In this document: one piece after another, positions 37,551 through 46,916 of the stretch
Numbering within the stretch: position 1 is the stretch's first letter
Layout of the letters: each line of letters starts with the position of its first letter
DNA from: Acidianus sp. HS-5
GTDB taxonomy: Archaea; Thermoproteota; Thermoprotei_A; Sulfolobales; Sulfolobaceae
Reading direction: 5' to 3'
DNA: 64,000 nt
NCBI RefSeq assembly: GCF_021655615.1
Contig: NZ_AP025245.1
Location: forward strand, 1,736,001 to 1,800,000
The notes under the pieces: generated by a model
Databases searched by the model: none
What the model was told of the DNA's origin: nothing
What the model saw: the letters and a program-made list of their open reading frames with translations, nothing else
Position numbers and translations under genes: made by a program

Positions 37551-37976
37551 ATGTTCAAACATGTGTTAGTAGCGTATGATGGTTCATCTCATGCTAAAAA
37601 AGCACTAGATATCGCAATAGATATTACGAAAAAATATGAGGCGAAATTAGATATTGTTGAAGTAGTAGACTCAACAGTATTTGCAGGAGCTGGAATAGCT
37701 CCAGTGCCTGCTGATGTTATAGAATCAGTATATAACAGAGCAAAAGCTGACATTGAGGAAGCTAAAAAGAAGGCAAAAGAAGGAGGAATAGAAGCAGAAG
37801 GCGTAATATTGGAAGGAGATCCGGCAAGTGCTATCCTAGAATATGCTAATAAGAATAACGTTGATTTAATAGTAACAGGGAGTAGAGGACTATCAAGTCT
37901 AAAGAGAGTATTCTTAGGTAGCGTCTCAACTAGACTAGTCCAAGAAGCAAAGATACCAGTAATGGTTATAAAGTAA
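37551..37976 (+). CDS. Universal stress protein UspA family
   Basis: A 141-residue single-domain Usp with the ATP-binding motif GSRGLSSLKRVFLGSVS near the C-terminus and AYDGSSHAKKAL near the N-terminus. Such proteins bind ATP and rise under stress; the specific role is unknown. A TATA-like CTTTATATAAC lies at about 37511-37521. Confidence 0.93.
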   Translation: MFKHVLVAYDGSSHAKKALDIAIDITKKYEAKLDIVEVVDSTVFAGAGIAPVPADVIESVYNRAKADIEEAKKKAKEGGIEAEGVILEGDPASAILEYANKNNVDLIVTGSRGLSSLKRVFLGSVSTRLVQEAKIPVMVIK

Positions 37977-38013
37977 ACTTTTTATTTTTATCTTATGAAA
38001 CTTTTTGATAAAA

Positions 38014-39225
38014 ATGAATATTACTATAATTGGTTCAGGACCAGCGGGAGTTTATTCTGCAATAGCTTCATCGAAGATGGGACACAAAGTTAAGCTTATA
38101 GAAAAGAATGACAAATTAGGAGGAACTTGCGTTCTTTACGGCTGCATACCTTCTAAAGCAATGTTGCATCCCCTTTTCTTAAAATACTCTACAGAAGAGC
38201 TTGGAAGAGAACTCAACTTCTCATTTGCTGAAATACAGAAAATTGCAAAAAACGTAGTAAATAGACTTTCTAAAGGGGTAGAATATATGCTTGAATCTTA
38301 CGGAGTAGAAGTAATTCACGATAGAGCAGAACTAAATAGCGGTAATATCCAGATTGGAGGACAAACAATTCCTTCAGACAGAATAATAGTAGCTACTGGT
38401 ACTGAAAAACCTCAAGTAAAAGGGACAATTGCTTCTGACGATTTACCTTATTTAGATAAAGACTTCTCTAAAGTTTTAGTTATAGGTGGAGGAGCTGGAG
38501 GAGTAGAATACGCTTGGTTGCTTAAAATGGCAGGTAAAGACGTAAGCATTGCTGAAAAGTCTGACAGTCTTTTACCTTATTTAGATGAAGATCTGCGAAA
38601 GGCAGTAACGTCATATTTCAAAAAGATAGGAATTAAACTATATTTATCCTCAGAAGTCAATTTAGAAAAGCCAATAGATGAACCAGACGTAATACTTTAT
38701 ACTTTCGGAAGGAAACCTGTACTGAAAGGATTTGAGGAATTACCCCACGAGAAGTATATTAAAGTTGATAAAAGAATGTACACCGGCGTAAGCAATATTT
38801 ACGCTGCAGGAGATGTAATTGGAACTTTTACTGCTCACGAAGCGATTCATGAAGGATTTGTAGCAGGATTAAATGCAGGAGGAGTTGAAAAATATTATAA
38901 CCCAGAGGCAGTACCTAAGGTTATTTACACAGAACCTCAAATAGCTTACGTAGGAAATACAAAAGGTAAGTGTGTTAAAATTAACATGGCTGAAATACCT
39001 AGGGCAATTGCAGAAGGTCTAACTGAAGGATTCCTTAAGGTATGTGCAGAAGAAAAGAAAATAAGTGGTGCTGTCGCTTTCTCGCAAGACGCTGAAGACA
39101 TAGTTACTCTGATTTCGACATTCATGAATTATAACATTGACTTAGAAAAAGCGATAGACTTTATAGAACCACACCCTTCATACTTAGAGGCAGTATTCGA
39201 AGCATTACTTAGACTCAACTCTTAG
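38014..39225 (+). CDS. Dihydrolipoamide dehydrogenase-like flavoprotein
   Basis: A 403-residue class I pyridine nucleotide-disulfide oxidoreductase from ATG 38014. FAD motif GSGPAGVYSA, redox-active CVLYGCIPSKAM, NAD motif GGGAGGVEYAW, and the C-terminal interface helix with the HPSYLEAVFEAL histidine are present. It is shorter than standard 450-470 residue enzymes. Possible substrates are lipoamide, coenzyme A disulfide or mercury; no partner dehydrogenase is nearby, so the substrate stays open. It overlaps birA convergently by 21 bases. Confidence 0.88.
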   Translation: MNITIIGSGPAGVYSAIASSKMGHKVKLIEKNDKLGGTCVLYGCIPSKAMLHPLFLKYSTEELGRELNFSFAEIQKIAKNVVNRLSKGVEYMLESYGVEVIHDRAELNSGNIQIGGQTIPSDRIIVATGTEKPQVKGTIASDDLPYLDKDFSKVLVIGGGAGGVEYAWLLKMAGKDVSIAEKSDSLLPYLDEDLRKAVTSYFKKIGIKLYLSSEVNLEKPIDEPDVILYTFGRKPVLKGFEELPHEKYIKVDKRMYTGVSNIYAAGDVIGTFTAHEAIHEGFVAGLNAGGVEKYYNPEAVPKVIYTEPQIAYVGNTKGKCVKINMAEIPRAIAEGLTEGFLKVCAEEKKISGAVAFSQDAEDIVTLISTFMNYNIDLEKAIDFIEPHPSYLEAVFEALLRLNS

Positions 39226-39900
39226 CACATCTTCAACTTCAAAAATTCCACAATCAGTAACTAACCTTCCAAACTTGTCTACAAACAGTGCAGTGCACTC
39301 GACTTTACTCTCGTCTTTCTTAGTTATAGAGACTTTCCTATCCTTTATTGAGAGGTATTTGCTATTAATTTCCTCAACAATTTTCTCAAAATCTTCTTTA
39401 ATGGAAAGATAATAATCTATCTTCGATATCACGTCATCAAGTAATTTTTCATTATCGACCTCTTTTTCTGTCTCCAAAAGAATTGAAGTAGCTTTAATAT
39501 CTGGTGGAAATTCCTTAACGTTAGTATTTATTCCAACTCCCACAAACATGTCGGTAGATCCTCCACTGTAAATTGCCTCAATTAAAATTCCGGATACTTT
39601 CTTATCATCAACTACTACATCATTAGGCCAGCGAATTTTCGCATCGAAAAATGAGGATAAAACTTCCCTTACCGCTAGGGATACTTTAAGTGTAGAAATT
39701 AGGATTTCTTCAACGTTAAAGTTCTTCTTAACATAAGTAAGCCATAATCCTCCTTTAGGAGAGTACCATGCTCTTTTATACCTTCCTCTAGCTTTAGTTT
39801 GCTCTTCTGCTACTACTAAAAAATCCTCATAAAGCATTGATGATACTGCTTCAGCGAAATCTTGTGTAGAAGTTACCTTATTCAGCTTAAACTTCAACAT
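39205..39900 (-). CDS. birA: Biotin--protein ligase
   Basis: A 231-residue biotin ligase without an N-terminal DNA-binding domain. TSTQD, QTKARGRYKRAWYSPKGGLW (biotinyl-AMP loop), RWPNDVVVDDKKVSGIL and a C-terminal SH3-like domain are visible. It attaches biotin to the acyl-CoA carboxylase carrier used in carbon fixation. The loop reads GRYKR where most enzymes have GRGR. It overlaps the Sua5 gene by 14 bases. Confidence 0.93.
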   Translation of the reverse strand: MLKFKLNKVTSTQDFAEAVSSMLYEDFLVVAEEQTKARGRYKRAWYSPKGGLWLTYVKKNFNVEEILISTLKVSLAVREVLSSFFDAKIRWPNDVVVDDKKVSGILIEAIYSGGSTDMFVGVGINTNVKEFPPDIKATSILLETEKEVDNEKLLDDVISKIDYYLSIKEDFEKIVEEINSKYLSIKDRKVSITKKDESKVECTALFVDKFGRLVTDCGIFEVEDVLRVESK

Positions 39901-40942
39901 ATTTTTTCACGTCATCTAGACTTTTAATTATTGAAAATCCAGAAGCTTTCCTAGCCCTATTCATTATTGCAAATCCTATTCCTTTTTCTGGAACTCCTTC
40001 CATAACACCCATGTCTACATCTAATCTATCAAGTTTTCTGAAGGAATCAAATAGGTTCTTTGCAACCTCATAAAGGTTTTCCCTACTGCCTAGAATTATT
40101 CTAGGTTCATCAAATTCCTTAAAATCTTCAGTAGTGCAAAGCACTGCGACATTATATTTACTCCTCAACAATTTAACGACATCCTTAAAGATTGAGTAAT
40201 TCTCAACTAGTAGAAGCTTCTTACTAGGAGCATAATGCCTGTATTTCATTCCTGGAGCTAAAGCTACAGTGAATTCGCCTCCTTTTATTAACTGATCTGG
40301 AATTACTATCTCTGGCAGGAATTGATGTAATTCTTCTAATGTAAAAGGACCGGGTCTTAAAAGGACAGGCGGATTAACGCTCATGTTTATGATTGTAGAC
40401 TCTACTCCGAAGAAGGTATCTCCTCCGTCAATTATAACATCCGCTTTACCGTTGATATCTGCTATTACGTGTTCAGCTTTAGTAGGACTTGGCTTAGTGG
40501 CTAAATTAGCACTGGGAGCAGCAATTGGTACACCGCTTTCTCTTATTAACTGTAATGCTATAGGATGAGCTGGCATTCTTACTGCAACAGTATCAAGACC
40601 TCCTGTAGTCTCTTTAGGAACTCTGTCAGTCTTTTTTAATACAAAGGTTAAAGGACCTGGCCAAACTTTCTGTGCCATATCTAATACAACGTCTGGTATA
40701 TCCTTAGCTACATCAAATAATTGATTTAGGTCTGCTATGTGGACTATCAAAGGATTGTCCATAGGCCTATTCTTAGCTTTGAAAACTTTTACTGCAGCTT
40801 CAGGATTATAAGCGTCTCCTCCTAAGCCGTAAACTGTCTCTGTAGGAAAAGCCACTATACCTCCCAGTTTTACGTATTTTGCTGCTTCTCTTATTTTATC
40901 TATCTCAGGATTTAGTGGGTCTACTTTAATTATTAGAGTCAT
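39887..40942 (-). CDS. sua5: L-threonylcarbamoyladenylate synthase Sua5
   Basis: A 351-residue enzyme making threonylcarbamoyl-AMP for the t6A37 modification of tRNAs. The YrdC domain (FPTETVYGLGGDAY, KNRPMDNPLIVH, PSANLATKPSPT) covers residues about 15-205 and the C-terminal Sua5 domain about 240-350, linked by the conserved MKYRHYAP region. First gene of an operon with birA. Confidence 0.95.
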   Translation of the reverse strand: MTLIIKVDPLNPEIDKIREAAKYVKLGGIVAFPTETVYGLGGDAYNPEAAVKVFKAKNRPMDNPLIVHIADLNQLFDVAKDIPDVVLDMAQKVWPGPLTFVLKKTDRVPKETTGGLDTVAVRMPAHPIALQLIRESGVPIAAPSANLATKPSPTKAEHVIADINGKADVIIDGGDTFFGVESTIINMSVNPPVLLRPGPFTLEELHQFLPEIVIPDQLIKGGEFTVALAPGMKYRHYAPSKKLLLVENYSIFKDVVKLLRSKYNVAVLCTTEDFKEFDEPRIILGSRENLYEVAKNLFDSFRKLDRLDVDMGVMEGVPEKGIGFAIMNRARKASGFSIIKSLDDVKKYVEV

Positions 40943-41103
40943 TCTATTGCTCTTCTAGATTAAAGAAATTTATAGCTATTCAAACTTTTAACCTTTCTAA
41001 ACTAATTTAATACAATGATTTAGATGATTTATGAGGTGATCTCTGACGCATGATGAAATCATTATAACAAATTTATATAAATCTGAAAATGTAATGTGCA
41101 AAT

Positions 41104-41616
41104 ATGACTGAACAAATTCTCCTCACAGGAAATTTAAAAGACGCTGCAAGAAAAGCTGCACAATGGTTAGCTAATAGAAAACCTGTTAAAGATTTAAGAG
41201 ATTGGGGGACTGCGTTCTCCTTATGGCCTCCTCATTTCACTACAAGTTGTTGTGGTGCGGAGTTCGGTGCATTTGCCGCAGCTAGATTTGATGCAGAAAG
41301 GTTTGGAATGCTTCCGTTCTCATCTTCAAGACAATCAAACATACTAGTTATAGAAGGAACCATGACAAGAAAAATGGCAAGGGCAGCAAGGATAGTTTAT
41401 GAGCAAATGCCAGAACCAAAATATGTGATGGCCATAGGTGCTTGTAGCTTAGAAGGCGGTATATTCTGGAATTCTTACAATACAGTACTGCCTTCAGAAG
41501 TAGGAATTCCAGTAGACATTTACGTGCCAGGGTGTCCAATTAGGCCCGAGGCAATAGCTAGAGGACTTTTAATGCTACAAAAGAAAATAAGACGTCAGCC
41601 TACAATCAAGATGTAA
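41104..41616 (+). CDS. nuoB: NADH-quinone oxidoreductase subunit B-like
   Basis: A 170-residue NuoB homolog. The N2 4Fe-4S ligands are Cys49, Cys50 (TTSCCGAE), Cys114 (GACSLEGG) and Cys144 (VPGCPIRP). A TATA-like AAATTTATATAAAT at about 41069-41082 lies 25 bases before the ATG. No other complex I gene is in the window, so it is separated from at least part of its partners. It converges with the glycerate kinase gene by 22 bases. Confidence 0.92.
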   Translation: MTEQILLTGNLKDAARKAAQWLANRKPVKDLRDWGTAFSLWPPHFTTSCCGAEFGAFAAARFDAERFGMLPFSSSRQSNILVIEGTMTRKMARAARIVYEQMPEPKYVMAIGACSLEGGIFWNSYNTVLPSEVGIPVDIYVPGCPIRPEAIARGLLMLQKKIRRQPTIKM

Positions 41617-42782
41617 ACATTATTAACGTTTGTGTATGTAAGCCCAGTTTTTACAACTGCTGAGTACTTCTCCAGTAATTCATAACTCGAGTGATTTTTT
41701 AGACTATCTTCTATCTCCTCAAAGCTTATCTTCATACCGCCATTAATAATGCATCCAGCATACTCGCTATTACCATCAATTCCGTCTGTTGCTATAGCAT
41801 AAAATTCATAATTTCCTTTTGCCTCCTCTAAAAGTGATAAAGCTACTTCACTATTTCTCCCTCCCTTTCCGCTTTTTCCAGTTATAGTGACGTCCGGTTC
41901 TCCACCTATAATTATACTCCCCTTTTTGAAAGGTATTGAATATTGTGAGATAGATTTATAAATCGACGCAATAAACTTCCCTAAATCCTTGGCTTCGCCT
42001 ACCACTTGGGAAGTTAAAATTAAAGGATTATAAAGGTGAGAAGAGATCTTCTTTAGCACGTCCATATTGTCCAAGATGATATAATTATCTGCATTGACTT
42101 CTTTAGGAGTTTCAATCAAGTATTTTGAATACTCTGAAAGACCTATTTCCTCTAGGATTTCCTTGGCATCTTTAATTGTACTCTTATCAGCAACTGTGTA
42201 TCCACTACCTATGCTGCCCAAATCGTTGCCAGGAACATCACTAACAATAAGAGTCAGAACTTTAGCTTTAGATAACTTAGCTAAAGATCCCCCTTTTAGT
42301 CTGGAGAGATGCTTCCTCACGGTGTTAATTTTAGTTATTTCTAATCCGGATTTTATCAACTTATCGTTAATTTTACGATACTCCTCTAGTGGTATTACTG
42401 GGTCTTCCAGTAGTGCTGAGGCACCTCCGGAAAGTAAAAAAATTAGGAGATCATAATTTTCTTTTGCAAGTATTTCTTTTACTTTTTCTCCTGCTTTTAA
42501 ACTGAATTCGTCAACCTGTGGGTGACCCGCCTCTATGACGTTCTTTAATGGTAAATTGGATCCGTGAGGAGTTATAACCAGATAATCTACGGGCTCTATT
42601 CTATCTAGGAAGAATTTAGCCATCTTATAGGATGCCTTACCTACAGCTATTATTAGTGGTTTAGAGAATCTATATTCTTTACCTTGTATAATTATTTTGC
42701 CTTTTTCGATTTTTACCTTTTCTGTAAGAGCGTTGTAAGGATCAGAATATTCGAAAATCTTATCTACGATAGAGAAATCCAT
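41595..42782 (-). CDS. Glycerate 2-kinase, MOFRL family
   Basis: A 395-residue kinase from ATG 42782 (a TTG at 42803 adds seven residues). Motifs: VGKASYKMAKFF, LSGGASALLEDP, KHLSRLKGG, VSDVPGNDLGSIGSG, and the C-terminal MOFRL signature with GGRNSEVAL and ATDGIDG. It phosphorylates glycerate to 2-phosphoglycerate in the non-phosphorylative Entner-Doudoroff branch of Sulfolobales. Confidence 0.92.
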   Translation of the reverse strand: MDFSIVDKIFEYSDPYNALTEKVKIEKGKIIIQGKEYRFSKPLIIAVGKASYKMAKFFLDRIEPVDYLVITPHGSNLPLKNVIEAGHPQVDEFSLKAGEKVKEILAKENYDLLIFLLSGGASALLEDPVIPLEEYRKINDKLIKSGLEITKINTVRKHLSRLKGGSLAKLSKAKVLTLIVSDVPGNDLGSIGSGYTVADKSTIKDAKEILEEIGLSEYSKYLIETPKEVNADNYIILDNMDVLKKISSHLYNPLILTSQVVGEAKDLGKFIASIYKSISQYSIPFKKGSIIIGGEPDVTITGKSGKGGRNSEVALSLLEEAKGNYEFYAIATDGIDGNSEYAGCIINGGMKISFEEIEDSLKNHSSYELLEKYSAVVKTGLTYTNVNNVYILIVG

Positions 42783-42827
42783 GAGATATATTGAAAAAGT
42801 CAAAATAATAAAAACTACTATATTATT

Positions 42828-43214
42828 TTACTTCTTACCCTTATGTTCATTCTTTTTGTTATTCGTGCTTTCTAATGATTTCTTATATTCCTTATAAAGA
42901 TCTGAAGCTATTCTGCGTCCTTCCTTTGAGAGGTCAAAATAAATTCCTTTAGGTTTGTGACCTAACTCTTTTGCCTTAACTTTTAACCAAGGTTTTACTG
43001 AAGAAGTTACGGATTTCTTTAATGCACCTTGAAATCTTATTAAATACCCCATTTCCTCTAATTTCCTACAAGCAGCATCAATCTCATCTTCACTATACTT
43101 GGGAGCCCAGCCACTTTCTCCTAATAATCTCCTAGCCATATACCAGGGGTTATCTGGACCGTACTTGTATATATGTATAAGAATTTTTTTCATTAAATCA
43201 TTAAGCTCAGACAT
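42828..43214 (-). CDS. Winged-helix protein, DUF2250-like
   Basis: A 128-residue basic protein with a winged-helix N-terminal part (ILIHIYKYGPDNPWYMARRL, then ACRKLEEMGYLIRFQ), a HKPKGIYFDLSKEGRRIASD motif resembling one half of the DUF2250 protein at 13502, and a lysine/asparagine-rich tail. Probably DNA binding. It overlaps the DtxR gene upstream by eight bases and may be cotranscribed. Confidence 0.68.
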   Translation of the reverse strand: MSELNDLMKKILIHIYKYGPDNPWYMARRLLGESGWAPKYSEDEIDAACRKLEEMGYLIRFQGALKKSVTSSVKPWLKVKAKELGHKPKGIYFDLSKEGRRIASDLYKEYKKSLESTNNKKNEHKGKK

Positions 43215-43839
43215 TTACAACTACCTGGTCCGCCAATGTCTTTGTTATTTCATTTGTTCTACCATTTATTTGAACAATAAATTTATCTTCTCCTCTCTTT
43301 AAAAGCCTTATTGTCTCTCCAGGCTTTATACCTAACATCTCCATATTCCTTAATATCCATTCTTCTTCTTTAACTATCATAATTACTTTATACTCCCCTT
43401 CATTTACTTCTGATAATAGCTTACCCGGAGAAATTTTAATCCTGCCAGGTATAGGATGTCCGTGAGGACAAGTAGAGGGAAATCCTAAAATTAAGTCTAT
43501 TTTATCGAGGACATCATCAGGCCAAATATGTTCAAGTTTATGTGCAATTTCATGTGCCCTAATCCAATCCACTCCGATAACATCAGTAAGCAACCTTTCC
43601 GATAATCTATGAGATCTTATTAACCTTTCGGCTATCTTCTTACCGTCGTCTGTAAGTTTCAATTTCCTATTAGATCTAGTAATTAAACCTAAGGATTCAA
43701 GTCTGTCTAAGGCTTTACTTATTGTACCAGGGGAAACTTGAAAAGCTAAAATTAGATCTGTAACCTTAGCCTGCCCTTTTACTTCTTCAAGTTCGTAAAT
43801 TTCTTTAATATAATTCTCAAGTGCTTCCGATAATTCCAT
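43207..43839 (-). CDS. DtxR-family iron/manganese-dependent regulator, full length
   Basis: A 210-residue metalloregulator: winged helix (residues 1-65), dimerisation/metal domain with RSHRLSERLL, EIAHKLEHIWPDDV and CPHGHPIPG, and a C-terminal FeoA/SH3-like domain (residues about 140-208). It likely represses metal uptake genes when Fe(II) is bound. The 7839 gene is a shorter paralog without the last domain. Confidence 0.92.
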   Translation of the reverse strand: MELSEALENYIKEIYELEEVKGQAKVTDLILAFQVSPGTISKALDRLESLGLITRSNRKLKLTDDGKKIAERLIRSHRLSERLLTDVIGVDWIRAHEIAHKLEHIWPDDVLDKIDLILGFPSTCPHGHPIPGRIKISPGKLLSEVNEGEYKVIMIVKEEEWILRNMEMLGIKPGETIRLLKRGEDKFIVQINGRTNEITKTLADQVVVNV

Positions 43840-43842
43840 ACT

Positions 43843-44100
43843 TTATGTTTTGATTTTAGCTTTTATAGTTTCTACCAATCTCGACATTGCCTCTTCCTTT
43901 ACGAATACTTCCACGCTAGTTAAGAATTTCCCAGTAATTCCCTGCTCTTTTAAATACCCCTTAAGATTTTCTAATGCTTCGTCAACTGCTGAGGAAATAT
44001 GCGAGTGTAACCTGCTTATTCCTACATTATCTGGTAAATCTAAGTTATCTACTCTTACCACGGCGTAATATTTTTTATTATCTTCTTCAACTTCCATCAT
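43843..44100 (-). CDS. Small unknown protein
   Basis: The frame is open to 44190, but ATG 44100 or 44097 is the likely start: a TATA-like CTTTTTAC lies about 28-35 bases upstream, and the extra N-terminal residues are low complexity. The product is about 85 residues with a beta strand (YYAVVRVDNLDLP), a long helix (SAVDEALENLKGYLKEQGI) and a last strand-helix unit. No family is recognised. It is three bases upstream of the DtxR gene and so probably cotranscribed. Confidence 0.55.
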   Translation of the reverse strand: MMEVEEDNKKYYAVVRVDNLDLPDNVGISRLHSHISSAVDEALENLKGYLKEQGITGKFLTSVEVFVKEEAMSRLVETIKAKIKT

Positions 44101-44196
44101 ATTCTCATGATACTCTTCATTTCGAGAGTAAAAAGATTTAGGTTCGAAAATAGAACTAAGAAAAAATATTAAACTTTCAAACTGAATCATTTAAGT

Positions 44197-44616
44197 ATGT
44201 ACAAGGTTATCTTTAAAGTTACTAAGGGCACTGCTAATAATTCTTCACAAATTTTAAGAAAAATAGGGTTTATAACAATATACAGAAAAATTCAAGGAGA
44301 TTATGATACGTATATGACATTGTTTAAAGGAAGCAATGTAGCAGAAGTAAAAGAAGCAATTTCTGAGGCTGCATTTTACTTTGCAAAAGAAGGTAAATTC
44401 GGTAGACAAGATTTTGCAACAATATATGAAGTAGACGATAAGTATTTAGGGAAAGGAATAGGGAGCTTAGTTGGAGCAGGCTTAGGTTATAAGATAGGTG
44501 GAATACCTGGTTTAATACTGGGTTTATTAGGAGGTGTAATAATAGGTGAATTAGCAGATGTAACTATGGGAGAAAAACTTGTAGGTGTTATGGAATGGCC
44601 GAAACTAAGTTATTAA
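44197..44616 (+). CDS. Unknown protein with glycine-zipper C-terminus
   Basis: A 139-residue protein: residues 1-80 look like a small alpha/beta domain, and residues 90-128 form two glycine-rich hydrophobic segments (GKGIGSLVGAGLGYKIGG, then GLILGLLGGVIIGELAD), a glycine-zipper pattern seen in membrane-inserting proteins. Likely leaderless, with TATA-like AAAAATATTAAA about 30 bases upstream. It overlaps the next gene by 22 bases. Confidence 0.58.
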   Translation: MYKVIFKVTKGTANNSSQILRKIGFITIYRKIQGDYDTYMTLFKGSNVAEVKEAISEAAFYFAKEGKFGRQDFATIYEVDDKYLGKGIGSLVGAGLGYKIGGIPGLILGLLGGVIIGELADVTMGEKLVGVMEWPKLSY

Positions 44617-45011
44617 AATTGTTAGGGAATAGAGTAACAAGCGGTCTCCTAGGTCTATCTCTTCTGATTTCTTCGATTTATCTAATTATTTCAATAAAGG
44701 TTAATTTTTACGATTTACTATATGAAACTTTTGTTTACTTCAATCCTTACTTCTTGTATGTAATTGGAATACCATTAGGAATAGAAAGGCTGATGTATGG
44801 AATAACAGGAAATAAGAGATTTTCAGATTTCTTCTTCGGGAGAACAGAATTCACTGCAATGTACTTGTACTTCCTTTCTTTGTTTGGAATAATAATGGGA
44901 ATATTTATAGTAATTTATTCAATAGCGTTAACAGGAACTCTAGTAAGAACTATGGATATAATAGATGGAGTAAGTTTCATAATATTTGGAGTTTCACTCA
45001 TTGCACTCTAA
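44595..45011 (+). CDS. Four-helix membrane protein, unknown
   Basis: A 138-residue protein with hydrophobic segments near residues 17-34, 44-64, 85-108 and 118-137. No family is recognised. The 22-base overlap with the glycine-zipper protein gene suggests the two are made together. It ends four bases inside the convergent methyltransferase gene. Confidence 0.55.
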   Translation: MAETKLLKLLGNRVTSGLLGLSLLISSIYLIISIKVNFYDLLYETFVYFNPYFLYVIGIPLGIERLMYGITGNKRFSDFFFGRTEFTAMYLYFLSLFGIIMGIFIVIYSIALTGTLVRTMDIIDGVSFIIFGVSLIAL

Positions 45012-45703
45012 CCTTCTTTTTTACATTTTAGGAGGAGCCATGGCCCATATTTTTTACTTTCCAGTAAGCTAAGTTTATTTTCTTCCATGGCTGAAATATA
45101 ATAATCTTTATGCCTCAATTCTATTTTCCACCATTTAGATAGTAAAGTTGAAATCGAATTACTTTTAATTAAGACTAAAATCTCGCATTTTCCATTAGGT
45201 TTCAAAACTCTTGCAATTTCCTTTATACCTAAAGAGGGATTATTTAACATGTGCAAAACAAGGAAAGCTGAAACTGAGTCCATGGAAGACGATTCTATAG
45301 GTAAAGAAGTCGCATCTGCTCTTACTGCAATAACTTGAGAGAATTTCTTCTTCAAAATAGATAAAAACTTTGCAGAGATATCAAGACCTACACAATACTC
45401 ACATTTTATGTATTTGAATATAGTCCCAGGTCCAGTACCTATGTCTAGAAAATTTTGTGAAGATAAAAATTCTCCTGCTTCCTTAAATATTTCGTTATAT
45501 GAAGAAAATGAGGTTAAGAAAAAACCTAAAGGAGCCCATATTTTATCATAAACTGGAGCAATCCTCTCTAACAACGCGTCTCCCTTAACGTTAGAATTTA
45601 CTAAAAAATCATACATCCCGTCGTGGTACATGAATTTGTGACCTTGCTGACATTCTAGATTATTATTAATAGGAGTTCCGTCATAAGGACAAATAAATTT
45701 CAT
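45008..45703 (-). CDS. Class I SAM-dependent methyltransferase with N-terminal zinc-ribbon-like motif
   Basis: A 231-residue protein. Residues 1-25 contain CPYDGTP...CQQGH, a short metal-binding-like knuckle seen in some rRNA methyltransferases. Motif I is LDIGTGPGTIF near residue 87, followed by VGLDIS and an RVLKPNGK helix. The substrate is unknown. It lies three bases downstream of the CBS protein gene. Confidence 0.82.
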   Translation of the reverse strand: MKFICPYDGTPINNNLECQQGHKFMYHDGMYDFLVNSNVKGDALLERIAPVYDKIWAPLGFFLTSFSSYNEIFKEAGEFLSSQNFLDIGTGPGTIFKYIKCEYCVGLDISAKFLSILKKKFSQVIAVRADATSLPIESSSMDSVSAFLVLHMLNNPSLGIKEIARVLKPNGKCEILVLIKSNSISTLLSKWWKIELRHKDYYISAMEENKLSLLESKKYGPWLLLKCKKEG

Positions 45704-45706
45704 AAA

Positions 45707-46405
45707 TTACTTTATCTGAAAAGTGGTAAATATATATCGTATAAAATCTCTTAAAGTAACTATTTTATTCCCGTTTACGCAAATACTTCCTATATTATGT
45801 TCTTTCATAACTTGTATTGCCTTATTAAGCGAATAACTTTCTTCAATACAAATTAAATGCGGATTCATTACTTCCATCACGGGAACGTCTATTGCATATT
45901 TTTGAGAATAATAATATATTATATCCCTAGCAGATAACATACCTACTGGTTCCTTTTCTATCACTGGCAAATGTCTAATACCGTTTTTAACCATAATCTC
46001 AATTGCAGATATAACGTTAGTATATGGAGTTACACTGAGAGCTTCCTTGGCTATACTGCTTATTTTAATTTCCGGAAAACTATAGGAGAATACTACATCT
46101 TTTTCAGTTATTATCTTATCTTTATAAATTACTGAATCTACATTGTTTTTAACCATTGACCTTACAACGTCGAAAATATCTGAAGAAGATATTCTTATTG
46201 CTTTCTTTAGCTCTATGTCTTTTAGCTTAGCTTCACTTTTAAATAGCAAATTTCTTAAGGCTTCATCTACAGTAAAAATCCCCGAAATTTGATCACCACA
46301 ATATATAACTATCCTTCTTATATTATTCCTTGTCATAAAAAATATTGCCTCGTCTACTGTACTTTGGCAACTTACCGAAATTATTTTTGAGCCATTAATC
46401 TGCAA
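45707..46405 (-). CDS. Protein with four CBS motifs
   Basis: A 232-residue protein made almost entirely of two CBS pairs (four repeats); examples are NGIRHLPVIEKEPVGMLSARDIIYYY and the last repeat ending ICVNGNKIVTLRDFIRYI. CBS pairs bind adenosine ligands. It overlaps mobB by 11 bases, so it may sense nucleotide state for cofactor synthesis or act in an unrelated way. Confidence 0.85.
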   Translation of the reverse strand: MQINGSKIISVSCQSTVDEAIFFMTRNNIRRIVIYCGDQISGIFTVDEALRNLLFKSEAKLKDIELKKAIRISSSDIFDVVRSMVKNNVDSVIYKDKIITEKDVVFSYSFPEIKISSIAKEALSVTPYTNVISAIEIMVKNGIRHLPVIEKEPVGMLSARDIIYYYSQKYAIDVPVMEVMNPHLICIEESYSLNKAIQVMKEHNIGSICVNGNKIVTLRDFIRYIFTTFQIK

Positions 46406-46889
46406 TTCTAATCTCCTTTATTCCGTATTTTTTCATAATTGTATATAAGAAAGTTGTAAGTAAAGATTTTTCTGCCTTTAAGCCATTAACCTCAATGGCT
46501 GGAGATTTCCCGCATTCTTCAGATTTTTTAGATATTTCTTCAGCAATATCTTTAGCTTCCTCAGGAGAACGAATCTCAATTTTCTCTCCTAGATTTAAAT
46601 CCTTAAATCCCTCTATTAGCACTACATCTGCAGGTAATAATGAAACATAGTCAAAATTAATGCAATCAAAGAATAATGCACAATCGTTACTATGAAAAAT
46701 TACTAAGTCTGCTCCTTCTTTCTTAAATTTAAAAGTATCTTTATTCTCATCGTCAATAACGTGATGCGAATGCTTAATTACTGCTACTATTAAATCCTTT
46801 CTCTTACTTTTCAGTTGTCTTAAAATATTAAGTATTGTAGTTGTCTTACCAGAATCTTTCTTCCCAACAATCTGAAAAACGCATGTCAT
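46395..46889 (-). CDS. mobB: Molybdopterin-guanine dinucleotide biosynthesis adapter MobB
   Basis: A 164-residue GTP-binding protein with P-loop GKKDSGKTT near residue 9, VIKHSHH and a C-terminal VLIEGFKDL segment. It works with MobA in adding GMP to molybdopterin. Divergent from moeA with a 27-base gap between start codons. Confidence 0.9.
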   Translation of the reverse strand: MTCVFQIVGKKDSGKTTTILNILRQLKSKRKDLIVAVIKHSHHVIDDENKDTFKFKKEGADLVIFHSNDCALFFDCINFDYVSLLPADVVLIEGFKDLNLGEKIEIRSPEEAKDIAEEISKKSEECGKSPAIEVNGLKAEKSLLTTFLYTIMKKYGIKEIRIAD

Positions 46890-46916
46890 ATAAACTTATA
46901 TTCACATTAAATATTG

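Noticed and set aside
41010..41060. Possible C/D box RNA (several GATGA and CTGA words before nuoB)
   Set aside because: No C box with correct spacing to a D box could be set up; the area also holds the nuoB promoter.
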